Shown: positions 1 to 11,501, numbered from the stretch's first letter. The stretch: DNA of 64,000 nt from Erigeron canadensis (GCF_010389155.1 NC_057761.1:16122501-16186500), one strand, 5' to 3'. The notes: a model not told the origin generated them from the letters alone. Numbers and translations: made by a program.

Positions 1-1051
1 GCATGATTCGATATTGGCACTACTTGTGGCCATTCATTACATGTATTTAGTATGCATCATATACTCATATGTCAGTTGGTTGATTATACATTCGTTTATG
101 ATTATGAGATGTGGTTAGGATAGTTGTACATATATGGAAGACGATGATACATTTAATGAATTTGAGATGTGGTGGGAAGGCTGCGGGTGACCCTATATAT
201 AAGCATCAATGATTCCTTAAATGTAAAGTCGTATGAAATGTATGTTCATGGTGGTTTGGATGATTTGTGGGATGAGAGACTTTACGCGCTTTACACGCAA
301 CTATACATATGTACGCGCTTTACACGCAACTATACATATTTTCGCGCTTTACACGCAACTATACATATGTACGCGCTTTAAACGCAACTATACATATGCA
401 CGCGCTTTACACGCAACTTAAACATATTGTCGCGCTTTACACGCAACTTATACATATTGTCGCGCTTTACACGCAACTTATACATATTGTCGCGCTTTAC
501 ACGCAACTATACATATTTTCGCGCTTTACACGCAACTACACATATGATCTTATTCTGATATGACATTGTGACATGGTTAGTCTACATTGGATATCCGTTC
601 CGACATATGCATACACACAATACATGACTTGGATATTTTCACCACTTGTGCTCATCTTTTACACGTGACTATTTTATGCCATGTATCCTTATTGTGATTT
701 TACATTGTGACTATTGTTAATGGTTCCTTGTGAACCATTACTACGAACTCACCAACCTAGTGTTGACCTTGTTTAGTATACTTTTCAGGTAATCAAGTAT
801 TTCTTGGATGTGAAGTTTGATTGATACTTATGTTGGACTCGGGCTTGGTCTTTCGTGGATCAGGGATTCATTCGCCCATTGCTTAACTTTATGCTTAGGA
901 TCGATAGCCGTCTTTTAATTGTGCATTTTGTACTTTATATCGAGGTTGGATTAACCGGATCCCTTTTATTCATTTAGACTTATTCTGCGATAATTCCATG
1001 CATACGCTATATCTTTTCGGTAATATTTCGAGCCTAGCTCGGGGTGCTACA
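1..1051 (+). mobile_element. 3' part of a gypsy-type LTR
   Basis: The segment has no coding content and ends at the sequence CTCGGGGTGCTACA, a typical TG...CA-type LTR end. Near 750-790 it holds an 'ACGAACTCACCAACC' stretch followed by TTTTCAGGT, a composition I associate with U5/R regions of plant gypsy LTRs. Its left end lies outside the window, so full length, target duplication and whether it is solo are unknown. A minisatellite (285-546) lies inside it. The call rests on LTR style rather than on a coding match. Confidence 0.5.
285..546 (+). repeat. Minisatellite, nine units of 29-30 bp
   Basis: Units start at 285, 314, 343, 372, 401, 431, 461, 491 and 520. Each begins CGCGCTTTACACGCAACT, followed by a variable ATACATAT part. 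The first units are 29 bp; units starting at 401, 431 and 461 are 30 bp because of an extra T. Open frames here in all three phases are by-products of the repeat and not genes. There are no unique spacers, so it is not a CRISPR array. Confidence 0.95.
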
Positions 1052-1139
1052 GATGCAAAGGTGTATAGGGCGGATTGTTTTCTATATAGATGTTTATAAA
1101 ATGTTTGTTTTCCCTATTTTTAATTTAATAATATTCTTC

Positions 1140-1425
1140 CTTTGGCATGGAAATGTCCTTCATTGTTTTGTCAAGGCTTTGATTGCTTACCGTTTTAAGC
1201 CCTTGCTAGAAGAAGGTTGTTTGTACATGATGAACGACTTCACTGTGCTGTCGAATCCTCAGAAGTATAGGATTATGAAAGATGCTGAATTCATGATCGA
1301 GATTGATGGTTCAACTTTAGTGACAAAGCAAACTGATGACGTTGATAAGTTTATTCGACGCCCGTTTCAGTTGGTATCCTTTGAGTAGATTGTACCTACA
1401 AACAACAAGTATTTTGTTGGTAAGT
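1140..1425 (+). pseudogene. RPA70-like OB-fold gene fragment
   Basis: The frame ending at 1388 contains GNVLHCFVKALIAYRFKPLL followed by EEGCLYMMNDFTV and FMIEIDGSTLV. This is the pattern of the replication protein A large-subunit OB fold (DUF223-like) seen in plant RPA1 paralogues and in RPA-like genes of plant Helitrons. An in-frame TAG (1386-1388) stands where a Gln would be expected; after it the frame continues IVPTNNKYFVG to a plausible splice donor GGTAAGT at 1419-1425. Upstream the reading frame turns hydrophobic and intron-like, then meets the LTR end at 1051. Only about 85 recognisable residues remain, so it is a broken single-exon remnant. Such proteins bind single-stranded DNA in replication and repair. 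Confidence 0.6.
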
Positions 1426-1876
1426 TCTGTTTCTGTACTCCACATTCATAATATTATAGGTATGTTGAAATAATAGGTATATTTAATCAACTAATACTTA
1501 AAACAAACTGCTGGATTATTCAACCATATAATTATTTGAAACTGATTTAAGCTTGGTAGCTTTATTCATTTAACCCTTTTGTTTTGAAATTGGCCTTTGT
1601 AAACATCCTTGGGTATGTGACTGTTGTTGGACCGGCTTTATAAAAGTCAACATATAATATAAAAGTTGAGTTTTGAATCAATGCTAAATCAACATCATCT
1701 CTCTTCATAATTTCTTCTTACTAATGAGTTAAAGCTTTTATGTTAAATGACTACAAAAGGTTAATTATGTGTTATGTTGACAAAACCGTTTTAGGAATGT
1801 CATGGTCACCATATAGAATGGTTCAAATTAAAACATGCATTTAAATAAATCAAAAGAGACACTTATGATGGTTTAA

Positions 1877-1960
1877 TTTTATATATATATGTATGTATGT
1901 GTATCTATATCTTTTTTTTATATCTATAGCTATATCTATATCTATATATAATATGAAAGT
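1877..1960. repeat. TA / TATCTA simple-sequence tract
   Basis: A run of TATATATATATGTATGTATG passes into repeated TATCTATATC units, a degenerate microsatellite with no other content. Confidence 0.8.
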
Positions 1961-2523
1961 TGAATTTGAAATCAATTATAAAGCTACACCATCCCTCTTA
2001 ATAATTGTAATGATAAAAGTTACTTATGTTAAATGAGTATGAAAAGCCTATCATGTGTATAAGAAAGTTAATTAGTTGCAATCTCTCATGTTAAATGAGT
2101 TTCAAGAGTCTTGGAAGTTAAATTGTTTTGCGCAAAGGAAAGTTATGTGTGTAAAACCGAAAGTATAAATATTTCTTCTTAAATGTTAAAAGTCAACTAT
2201 GTGTGGAGGGGAGTTAATTACCTATACGCATGTAAGCTAATTAATAGCAATGCAAAAAGAAATTATATGTGTAGGAAAGTTAATGACTTGCAAAAGCTGT
2301 TTTGGAAAACCAATAGTTTTAATTGTTATGACTAAATCATTCGTCCTAATTACACATATACACAATTAATTTTTTAAACAAATTTCGAAAATTAGTGAGT
2401 GTATAAAGAGACAATATATACCAAAATATAAATTAAACACATTTGTTTTTTATAATCATAAAATTCATGGGGCCCATGTATTTTATTTAAAATTGAAACA
2501 AATATTAAAATATTTGTATGTGA

Positions 2524-2560
2524 GGGGTTCCTCATCTAAGCTTAGATGGGGAACAACCCC
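2524..2560. repeat. 37 bp imperfect palindrome (hairpin)
   Basis: The left arm GGGGTTCCTCATCTAAG pairs with the right arm CTTAGATGGGGAACAACCCC around a central AAGCTT. There is one mismatch and a 3-nt bulge. It may be the terminus of a foldback or MITE-like element, but no partner end was found nearby. Confidence 0.7.
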
Positions 2561-3746
2561 ATACTCACTTTTCCCTATATATATATGTATTGTTATATAT
2601 ATTTTTTTGAATTCGATCGGTATTGTTATTCTATAATTTATTTATTACGAGATATATAGTATCATACGTGTGTGCATGTTATATTTTTAATTAGTTGAAA
2701 ATCATTAATAGAGATGGTGTTTGGGTTGCTTAACCGTTGGAGGAATGCGAGTAAGTTATTAATTATATAAAATAACTTATTAATGAGAATTGATAATCAT
2801 GTTAGTTTTGAAATGCTTTCGGTTGTAATTCTAAACATTTGTGTATTTTTTGGAGTCTATAATAGACAACGCACCAAATTTTTCCCCACCACGACCCTGC
2901 AATGTCTATAGTATCTCAGTCTTAAAAAAACTAACCTTATCAGTGGAAAATGTATTAGAAGTTGCAGAAAAGCATAGTGAATATGTGTTTTTAGACCGGT
3001 TCCTATTTACTTGACAAATTAAACATCTACATGGAATAATTTAACTCTCCAACAAAACCAACCAATTCAATCATGAAAATAACTTCCCTTCATCTCCGCT
3101 GTCTAACGGACGGGTTTTAATCTCTCGTGTATATAAAAATTGAGTTTGTGAAACAAATTTAACTTTAAATCTTCTCTCTTATTAATATACCTTATTAATG
3201 ATTCGATGATTCGAATATGTCATGATTTTGATATTAGATGCATTACTTAATGAGGCTCATCTATAAACCCTTATAAAGAGTATTAGGTTTTAAATATTCA
3301 GCATATTTTTTATTCCGAAAATACCCCTGTCGAAACAAAACCATTCCGCACGCTCTTCATTCCACCCATTCATTATCTCTTCTCTTCTCTGCCAACCTTA
3401 CTCACACACACAAGTGCACAACAACACACATATCTCTCTGATTCTGATTTTGATTTTAATCCATCATCGCACAACCGTCAATCATCATCAGCGCCTTTGA
3501 ATTCTGACCGTCGCTACCCGTCTCCCAACTCCGATCATCACCACCAACGCCATGAATTCTGAAAAATATCACAAACCACCGTTTTTAATCACACGACCAC
3601 CGTCATGAATCCCCAAAACCATCACCACCGACCCTGTCAATCACCACCGCTGGCATCGATCCCCAACACCGCCGCCGCCATCACCATATTTCAGGGTTTC
3701 ATAAATTTTTGAAAAATTGATCTCCTTTGAAACATAACTTCTGTTA

Positions 3747-3747
<1 letters not shown>

Positions 3748-3810
<63 letters not shown>

Positions 3811-3811
3811 T
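3748..3811. repeat. (ATT)n microsatellite, about 21 units
   Basis: An uninterrupted ATT trinucleotide run inside the Helitron, likely to vary in length between individuals. Confidence 0.97.
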
Positions 3812-4927
3812 TAAATTCATTTTTCAAATTCATATGTACCGATCTTTATTTTTTGTGTATGTATATGTTCTCTGATGTGTTGATGATGGAAAAATGATGA
3901 CTACCTCAGGATGATAAGCCCATTGTCGTCAAGACTTTGTTGCCCACTTAAAAAGGTAATATACAAAAATTCACATTCATATGGTTGTATTTGTTCTTAT
4001 ACAGAGGTACCAATCCTAAACGCAGCCAACGATTGCTTTGATCTTTTTGGTCTCTTTTTTTTGTATCTAAATTTATTTTATTACTATTTTAAATTCCTTT
4101 TGTTTAATGTCTTAGAGCTGGGTAACTTATTGATTAAATATAATATTGAATTTGCAATGATTGCGTTGAGTGATATGTTATTGATATAATATATGTTTAT
4201 ATGAGAGACGAATTGAAACTTTCTTTTGTGATTTTTTTTGTTTGATTATTGTTTACTGTTGGGTAGACATTCGGAAAGTGGTGAACGGATGGAATTAGGC
4301 CCATCAATAATTAAAATGAGGCTCTTAGTATTCGCCCAGTTATTATAAAAAGGTGTCGTTCATAGATTTGTAACTATGGTCTTAATTTAAAATGAATTTT
4401 TAACTTGGTAATAATGTTTCAGAATATATGTGTGTTTGTTGGTTAAAAGAAAGGGTGCATGGTGTGTTTAGAAAATCAAATAAGTAGTTGAATTTTTAAA
4501 AATGGTTAAGCTCATGTAGTCCCCAAATTTTCGTCTATGCAGACAAAAAGCTTATATGATTGAAAAGAACAATGATGTTTATGGGTTCACAAATGGAAGC
4601 ATGATGGAGCTGACTAGATGAGGACCTCAATGGCATTCATCGGCACAAGATCAGTAAGGTAATTATATGTCATTTTTCCAACTTAATATCCATGAGTTTT
4701 TATGTGCTTTTTTGTGATTTGCTTTATCGTAATTATATGTCAAAATGTCAAATGCTACCGTCTTTCACCCAGTATAAGTTATTTCTACTGAGTATTATTT
4801 ACAGATGTATCTATTAGGCCGTTCCAAGACCAAAACCGTTTTCATGAACTTATAAACTCATGTTACTTTGCTTAGTATACCATTAAAGTAACATGAGCGT
4901 GTCATTGAACACTCTTAATCTTTGCAG

Positions 4928-4961
4928 GTATGGGACATTTACAACAGGTGGTTGTGATGGA
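4928..4961 (+). pseudogene. Possible captured WD40 (BUB3-like) exon fragment
   Basis: After a good acceptor (CTTTGCAG at 4920-4927), one frame reads YGTFTTGGCDG. This resembles the conserved YGTFATGGCDG peptide of the spindle-checkpoint WD40 protein BUB3. The match covers only 11 residues; downstream the frame diverges and stops. The position inside a Helitron fits gene-fragment capture, but the assignment is weak and could be chance. Confidence 0.25.
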
Positions 4962-6162
4962 ACAGGAGAGGCCAATGCAGCAATGTCACTTCTGATACTC
5001 TATTAGCCTTACCCTTTTAGGCTTTGGCTTCGTTTTCCTGTCGATATATTTTTTCCTATAGCACATTGGTCTTTCACTTTTATGTACAGGTGGAAAATAA
5101 TTGGTGAAGTTAGTGTAATTGTTTGTGGATCTACTGGTCCACCTATGTCTTCATGTATAGTTTAATGTTTTCTTTTACCGTATATTCAGGTTCCAGTTTT
5201 AGTACTGGTCCATCTCATGCGGCATGCTCATTTTATTCAGGTTAGCTTACTGTATCATTGTGAAAATTTCTTCTAGCTACCATCTAATTTGTAAATTTAC
5301 TTTATAATTTGAGAATTAACAAAACCCATGTGGTCCTGTAGGATATTACACCAACTTTTGTGATCCTTTTGTCATAAGCAATATGACAAGGTGAAATTTA
5401 TAGCATGCTTGATTAATTGGGTGAAACAAGGTGAAAGCGTTGGTAGTGAGAACTAGACGTTATTAATATCTATTACTTTAATACTGTATTTTAGGTTCTT
5501 TTATATTGGATCGTAACCAAAATATTAATAACAATGCTTTATTTTCAGTTTATGATTTTAGTGTTGACATGCTTGATTACAGGTCACTCGAACCGCAGGC
5601 CTTGGGTTGGTAGAAATACTTGAATGTCAAACCTTTGTCGTCGAAGATACCATGTGCTTGAGGTGCTATGTTGCCTTTTATTTGCATGGATGTAAGAGCC
5701 ACCGATGAGTCTAGCCTTTTGTTTGCTGCACCATTGAATCCGGCCTTTTCTTTGGAGAATATACTTAGATCAACTGGGAAATTCTAAGCCTTTCTAGAAT
5801 TTATCTTTTGTTACATGTATCTTTTAAACAATTAAATTGTTGGAATTTCTAACTGTCCATAATGCAAGTTTGTAGGAAGTGATTCCTTTACTTGAACAAA
5901 ATAATTACATAGCCTCTTTGTGTTACACAAGCAGATCATTTTGGCCCGTTTCCCTTTTTAGCCACTTTTAATCTGATACGAGTACTTTCTTAAATAACCA
6001 CCCGACCCATTCATAATGGGTGTGGAAATCACTATCTAAATATCATGGTAATTTTTACGAATCAATAGAGTGTTTGGTTTGTAATTATTGCCATTGCTTC
6101 ACCTCGCATGTTTTATATTGTTATTACTGTTTAACCGCTGTAACGCACAGGCACCAGGCTAG

Positions 6163-6497
6163 TATTCATTAGTTAATGCGCTCCTTTGCAATTCCATTTA
6201 TTACTAATGAAATGAATCAATTGAAGAGCATATATAACAAACGGCAAGTAAGTTTTCTCATATTTTTTTACCATTTCATATCCTTTCATTGTAGGTATCT
6301 ATTAATAATTGGGATTGTTAATTCTTTCGCTAATAGATTACTTTCTGGTACAAGAGTGAATCAAGTTATATATTTCTTTTTATATGTTTATGAATCAGAT
6401 GAAACAAGAAGAAGTGTCTATTTCTTTTTATATATTTCTGTTTATGAATCAGTGAATCAAGTATATATTTTTAGCTATATTATTTTTGAACCGGTTA
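6163..6497. other. Helitron right flank, no gene seen
   Basis: AT-rich DNA after the Helitron end. It contains a direct repeat of a TATTTCTTTTTATAT / GTTTATGAATCAG phrase (about 6370-6450). A short open frame crosses it but shows no recognisable domain. Confidence 0.6.
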
Positions 6498-6704
6498 TTT
6501 TTTTTTCGATAAAAAGTCGTCACCCCTGGTTCAAAATTTTATAAATATGAATTACAGGCAATCTAGTTGAGTACTAGACTGACTTCAAAACCATGCACAA
6601 AAGTGCAACGTCCAACAAAGAGTGACAAATCAATCCAAAGAAACAAGAACTAGTAATCTAGTAATAAAAGCAATAAAAGATTACACATTAATAAATAATG
6701 AGAC
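6498..6704 (-). mobile_element. LINE 3' tail (truncated copy)
   Basis: The plus-strand T run (6498-6506), followed by CGATAAAAAGTCGTCACCCC, is the complement of the LINE 3' end motif seen at several places in the window: GGGGTGAYGRC, TTTTACC or similar, poly(A). About 200 bp of 3' UTR-like sequence is left and no ORF. The border with the duplicated block near 6705 is approximate. Confidence 0.55.
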
Positions 6705-7548
6705 GGATGGTATAAAGACTTTTGTAAATGTTGTGTTAGTTGTTTTATGTAAAAGTGAGGTTGTTTTCAGCTGTTAGAAACTCTGTTTTGAGAAAAAGGG
6801 TCGAAAGTTGTTCAAAGTGTCAAAAGTGCGAAACCTGATAGGGACGACCTTTATGGATGGCCTTTGCAGAAACAAGAGTCTTCCTCTTCTATAATTTTTC
6901 AATATTTTTACAGAGACTTCGTTTGATTTTTTCGAGTCTTGAAACTTGCATAGTAGTCTATTTACACCATTGTAAGAACATTCCAAGTGTCTTTTCTTGA
7001 TTTGAAACATCTTGATTTTTCGTAAAAATTGGCCGTATTTTTTAAGTATAATTTAACTAAATTGTGTTTCTTTTCTTTTCATGTTCATACTTTTGAGTCT
7101 AAATTGATTTGAGTCGTTTCATTATTGTTGTTTGTAATATTGTTGAATTTTTTTTTTATTATTATTTTCTTTTTGACATAGTGTCCATGTTGCACTTTTA
7201 ACATTAAGTAGTTAACTTGAGCAAATGTGAAAGCAAAAGATGCCAAATAGGTTCATCTTATTATTATGTACCTAAAACTGTTGTAATTCATAGTGCAATA
7301 ATTTTTATTCATGTCATGGATTATGAGTGATTGTATTAGCATTATTTAGATTGCATTTTAGAGTACTTTCAAGTTAACAACTCTTCAATATAATTATTTA
7401 TGTTAATAAAGTTAAATGTGAATAAATTATTTTTCAATAGTTATATTTTTATCTGTTCTCCAAGATAACGTAGCCTTTTGAGTCTGTCACTCCAAAATTT
7501 TTCTTTTCAACCTTTTATTTAATGGAAAAAGTATATTGCAAAATAATG
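6705..7548 (+). repeat. Dispersed duplicated block, copy 1
   Basis: It begins with CGGATGGTATAAAGAC and runs colinearly with 14611-15451, sharing GTGAGGTTGTTTTCAGCTG, the AGTCTTCCTCTTCT tract and the AATGGA(C/A)AAAGTATATTGC end. Both copies are followed by the same LINE 3' tail, so the LINE was already present before duplication. Short ORFs in the block (such as 6774-7010 on the minus strand) recur in the second copy but look like chance frames. Confidence 0.8.
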
Positions 7549-8369
7549 TTTTTTTTCCCGGTAAAAGGCCTTCACCCCTGCTAATTTTATATATCATCAC
7601 AATAAAAGAACAGATAACTTATCTTAATGCCAAGTTGGCTTTACAAAACATCCACTCAGAAATGCGTCAAACAGAGAAAGGGTGTGATATGACACCCTCA
7701 ACTATCAACCTAGCTAAGCTAATAAACAACGAAGAACGACTAGTGATACAAGAGAAACTATTTTCTAATTAATGAAAATGGTAAATCTCATGCTGTCAAG
7801 AATCTCTCCACACGTCTAGTTCTCTTGAATCTGCAAGTAAGCAGTTTGAGCCTGACTGTGTGAATGATCACGCCAATAAGCAGATCTCTTGTCCTTTTTT
7901 GCTGACGGAAAAGCCTTGCATTTCTTTCATCCCAAATGAAATATGTGGTAGCTGCTAAAACAAGTTTAGCTATCACACTTTGCATGCTAGATTTGTGTGC
8001 TATTGGAAGAATTTTAGCTACAACCGAGTCCCAGTCATGCACAACATTATGAAGTTCAGCTTTAAGTTTCACCACATTCCAAAGCTGCAAAGAGTATGGG
8101 CATTCAAAGAAGAGATGATTGTGAGAATCCGGAATAGTTTCACATAAGGAGCAGGTTGAAGCAAGAGAACCATTAAGATCCCATTGGCTTAACAAGTCTT
8201 GGGTCTTCAGTTTCCGCCAAAAGATCAACCACAAAATAAAAGCATGTTTTGGAATGTTCTGATTGAACCAGACCAGCTGATGCCAAGTAACAAAAGCACC
8301 CCTAGGGCGCAAATCCTCCCAAGAAACATGAACCGAAAACTCTTGCAATTTGTTGTTATTATCCTTCCA
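7549..8369 (-). mobile_element. LINE-1: 3' end of a non-LTR retrotransposon
   Basis: On the minus strand, zf-RVT coding sequence (8369-7788) is followed by a 3' UTR ending TTTTACCGGG plus poly(A) (complement of 7549-7570). It is closely related to LINE-4 (from 50007). It is interrupted at 8370 by a TGTAACATCCC sequence, within a segment that in LINE-4 reads CCTTCCATAACAAC, so the LTR-like DNA appears to have landed in the LINE. The missing 5' part was not found in the window. Confidence 0.85.
7788..8369 (-). pseudogene. LINE-1 ORF2 C-terminus (zf-RVT)
   Basis: A 186-residue open frame of the reverse-transcriptase-associated zinc-binding domain. Visible signatures are WHQLVWFNQNIPKHAFILWL, CSLCETIPDSHNHLFFECPY (the C..C..H..C metal site) and ATTYFIWDERNARLF. 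In a full LINE this region lies after the reverse transcriptase and is thought to help bind template. The RT and endonuclease are missing. The frame stops in SHFR-type sequence a few codons before the LINE-4 homologue does (RVERFLTA versus RVERFLTAWDLPFSL), so a late stop has been acquired. Confidence 0.85.
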
Positions 8370-10189
8370 TGTAACATCCCAGTCATTTTATGATGAACAT
8401 TGAGCAAGTCATTAGTCAACATTTGCCTTCCGTTAGGTTTATGTGTTTAAATGATAATGTGATAATGACTATGGTCATTATATAGGATTAATGTGTCTAT
8501 ATGTTAATGATTAATTTCATTAAATATATTCAAGCGAAGACTTTAATAAGTCTTAATTGGATTACGTGATTAAATACTTATGCGTTTAATATATGAAACG
8601 TAGGATTAATGTGTTGGTCTGCAATACGATTAATGTGAAAATAATGATTAATGGTGATAATAAAGTTGCAAAGTGTCTCCGGTAGGAGATTAGGGTCGTT
8701 AAGTGTTCCTGTATGCGTTAAACGAGCAATTTAAACAAGCTATAAGAATGTGCGAGGGCCTAGATGTTAAGTTTTGAAAGTTATCCCAGCATAAATAGGA
8801 CCTAAATCACGTCCACAATCAGATTAAAAACCCTAAGGAATTCTCACACACAAAACCCTAGCCTCTCTTTTGTTCCTACGTGATTTGGAAGCAATTCGGT
8901 GGTGATTTCTCTTAGGTTTTGATCCCTACAGTAATCCAATGATCAATTGATGGTTTCATGGTGTTAATTAAGTTTTCAATGATGCCTTGAAGTGATCTAC
9001 AAAGTTTCAAGTCGTGAGGGTTTGATATGAGTTCGAAACAAAAAGATCAAGAAATCTCGTTTTTACATACCACAACCTAGAAAACATCCAATCCCCGGAG
9101 ATTGAACCGTCAGATCATCTTGATTTTTTACTGTAGCTTCCTGACATATATGCGAAGATTTTGAACTGTTAAATTTGTCTCTGGAAATCTAGAAGTCGAG
9201 TTATAGGGCTCGAACAGTGGGCTGAAAATTTGTTTACTTTAGCTTTAGGTCATCTTTAATCATTCTTTTGATTATCCTTCTGATTATGAGTTAAAGGTAA
9301 TATATCTTTCAATTTCATCATGATTTTCAGATCTTTTATTGATGTCAAGTTGTAGATTATGGTCTTGAGGTTTGATTATGAATAGATTACGTATTGAAAT
9401 GAAAATTGATAGTTTTTTTGACGTATAATCGATTCCATATAATGTGTAAGTAATTTGTGGATCAGCTGATGACATCAAGTCATCAATTGAGTCTATTTTG
9501 GGTGTATCCAAGTTTTATAGGTCGTGAAGGTTTGCTATGTTAGTTTGATGGTCGAAATAGTTTGCAAAACAAAGGGTTCTTTAAGATTGAAATTTCTGTC
9601 ATCTTGCAAAAATCGTAGAAAATTCATCTGAATGAGTTAGAAGACAAACCTTATATTTTTAAAAAGGTCTATGCATCCTTTAAATTTTAAATGAACTAAG
9701 TTTCTTCTGGTTTTGCCCAAAAATTGGTGAAAAATGCTGATTTCCAGAACTGGTCGGATTTAGGACTAATGATGTAGGTCTGTTTTGGGAAAAAAATCAT
9801 ATCTCATTCACTAAAGCTCCTCAAGAGTCAAACATTACATTTTTTAAAAGGTCTTTGAGTGCCCTGCAAATGTCCAGAACTAAGTTTTGTTGTATCTGGT
9901 CTTCTTGATTGCTAAAAGTCATTGGCAAATGAATGGCGCAAAGCTGGAAACATGCCAAAATTTCCTTGTTTAGCGCTTATGCTTTGTTGTAGCTTATAAG
10001 TTGATCTTATATTTGTTATAGGTACCCGGGAATACTTGTCAAGCACCGTAACTTGTTAATTGGTTGTTATTGAACTCCTTTAAGGTAAGATAACATCTTT
10101 TATCACATGAGGGACAAAAAAACATAAGTATTCATAAGTTAACTTCCCCAAATGAATGTTTGTGTGCTTTTATATACTCGGGAAGGAAT

Positions 10190-10530
10190 GCTATGATGAA
10201 ATGATAATATGTTTATGTTATGAAATGATGGAATAAAATAAACGATAAGCTCAAATGTTTATGATGTAACGATAAGATGTTATGTTATTATAAAGATATG
10301 GTGCTATAATGTAATTGATGATACAGTGATGTATTGCAATGAAATTATGATAATGAAATGATATGACGATATGTTGCTACTATGTCAAGATTAAATGATG
10401 CTAATATGACATGATGATATGATGTTATTATGATATAACGATATGATGTTAGTATTGATACGTTGGTACGGATTTACTATGATATGATGATGTGATGTTA
10501 ATATGTGATGACAATATGTTGATGTATTTA
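10190..10530. repeat. Degenerate TATGATG-type tandem tract
   Basis: Repeated ATGATATGATGTTA(T/A)-like phrases without exact period, an old degenerate satellite-like stretch inside LTR-like DNA. Confidence 0.6.
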
Positions 10531-10614
10531 TGTCATATGATTGTTGCATGGCTTGAATACCTAGTCACTAGACTTCTATAGGTTTGCCATGACACGTGCA
10601 CGATTAAGGGCCCT

Positions 10615-10728
10615 AAAGTAAAGAAAGATGTATGTGATTAGTTTACGTGAAAGTGTAGCCTAAGCTAATATAAAGTAAAGAAAGATATATGTGATTAGTT
10701 TAGGTGAAAGTGTAGCCTAAGCTAATAT
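10615..10728. repeat. 57 bp tandem duplication
   Basis: Two copies (10615-10671, 10672-10728) of a unit containing AAGTAAAGAAAGATGTATGT and GTAGCCTAAGCTAATAT. They differ at a few positions. Confidence 0.85.
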
Positions 10729-11123
10729 AATAAAGAAGTCTTGAGCATAAATAAAGTTGTGTTAAGCTTAACCCATGCTAGTTCTTCGGAGCTAGTGTGT
10801 ACGTGGTCACGTGGTGTGGGAATCTAGATACCTCCCCGTGGCATAGTTATGTTTAAGTGTATCCGAGTAGAGTAACTAACTACTACACGCACAAAGTTCA
10901 AACGGTAAACGGTATACTCAGTTGGATCGACTTTGTTTTTCCTTAATGACGACGATGGACCACCGTAAGGTCTACCCATCAAGTTGGGTGTAAGGTCGCC
11001 ATGTAAGGTCTTATGACCGCCTACACACAACCCCACATCCCTAAGTATGTGTGGCTTATGTCACATAGCTTACGTCTAGGCAAAAGAAAAGAAAGTAAAG
11101 AAAGTAAAGAAAGATTAAAAGAA

Positions 11124-11501
11124 ATGGCTCTTGGTACATTTGAAGTATTTTTCGTAAAGCATTGCTATGTACTTTTATGCAAATAAGAGATTGGGGTCAT
11201 CGTCATATGTAACATAAAGGATTGTTTGATTTTGGATAATTGGCAAAATCAGTAAAATTAATGACCTGTTTAGTCTTGTAAACTTGATTTGTAGCAACGG
11301 ATAGTATGAAGACTTTTGAAAGTGTTGTGTTAGCTGTTTTATGTAAAAGTGAGGTTGTTTTTCAGCTGTTAGAAGCTCGGTTTTGTGAAAAAGGGTCGAA
11401 GGTTGTTCAAAGTGTTAAAAGTGCGAAACCTGATAGGGACGACCTTTATGCAGAGGACGACCTTTGTGGATATCGGTAAATTTAATGACCCGTTTAGTCT
11501 T
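11124..11501 (+). repeat. Dispersed block, left-arm copy a
   Basis: It is colinear with 14229-14604 (ATGGCT..TTGGTAC..TTGAAGTATTTTT, TTTATGCAAATAAG, GATTGGGGTCAT, CAGCTGTTAGAAGCTCGG, TTTAATGACCCGTTTAGTCT). It breaks at about 11501, where LINE coding sequence starts. Its second half is also shared with 6705-6850 and 14611-14763. Confidence 0.85.

Larger units (their letters stand above)
1426..3120. other. AT-rich noncoding DNA, no gene seen
   Basis: There is no convincing ORF on either strand. It holds a degenerate TATC/TA-rich simple repeat (about 1877-1960) and a near-perfect palindrome (2524-2560). The right end (3108-3120) is the left host flank of the Helitron. Confidence 0.7.
3121..6162 (+). 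mobile_element. Non-autonomous Helitron (3.04 kb)
   Basis: The 5' end TCTCTCGTGTATATAAAA (3121) matches the usual TC start of a common plant Helitron group. The 3' end at 6135-6162 has a short imperfect stem around CTGTAACGCACAG, then GCACCAGG and the terminal CTAG. Host bases are A (3120) and T (6163), as expected for insertion between A and T without target duplication. No Rep/helicase ORF is present, so it is non-autonomous. Inside are a pyrimidine-rich leader-like tract (3350-3450), proline/histidine-type CAC/CCG-rich DNA (3470-3700), an (ATT)n run and several exon-like pieces bounded by AG and GT (for example 4928, 5582-5664), suggesting captured gene parts. Confidence 0.75.
8370..11123 (+). 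mobile_element. Gypsy-LTR-like sequence, no coding region
   Basis: It starts TGTAACATCCCAGTC exactly where LINE-1 is broken, a typical start of plant gypsy LTRs. A promoter-like CATAAATAGG (about 8812) is followed by a CACACACAAAACCCTAGCC leader, as in the R region of an LTR or a transcribed leader. The rest (9000-11100) holds no ORF with a known domain, a TGATGTTATTATGATAT-rich degenerate tract (10190-10530), and a 57 bp tandem duplication. I could not find a matching CA end or target duplication, so the right border is only where the dispersed block begins. Confidence 0.45.

Noticed and set aside
285..546. Resemblance to a CRISPR array
   Set aside because: Units are contiguous with no unique spacers, and the surroundings are plant retroelement DNA with no cas genes.
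169..563. Three overlapping open frames of 60-84 codons
   Set aside because: They are translations of the 29-30 bp minisatellite; open in all phases because of the repeat.
3911..4189. 92-codon open frame in the Helitron
   Set aside because: It becomes hydrophobic low-complexity across an apparent intron and has no recognisable domain.
6774..7010. Minus-strand frame repeated at 14726-14914
   Set aside because: Its recurrence comes from the duplicated DNA block; no domain and no codon-like composition.
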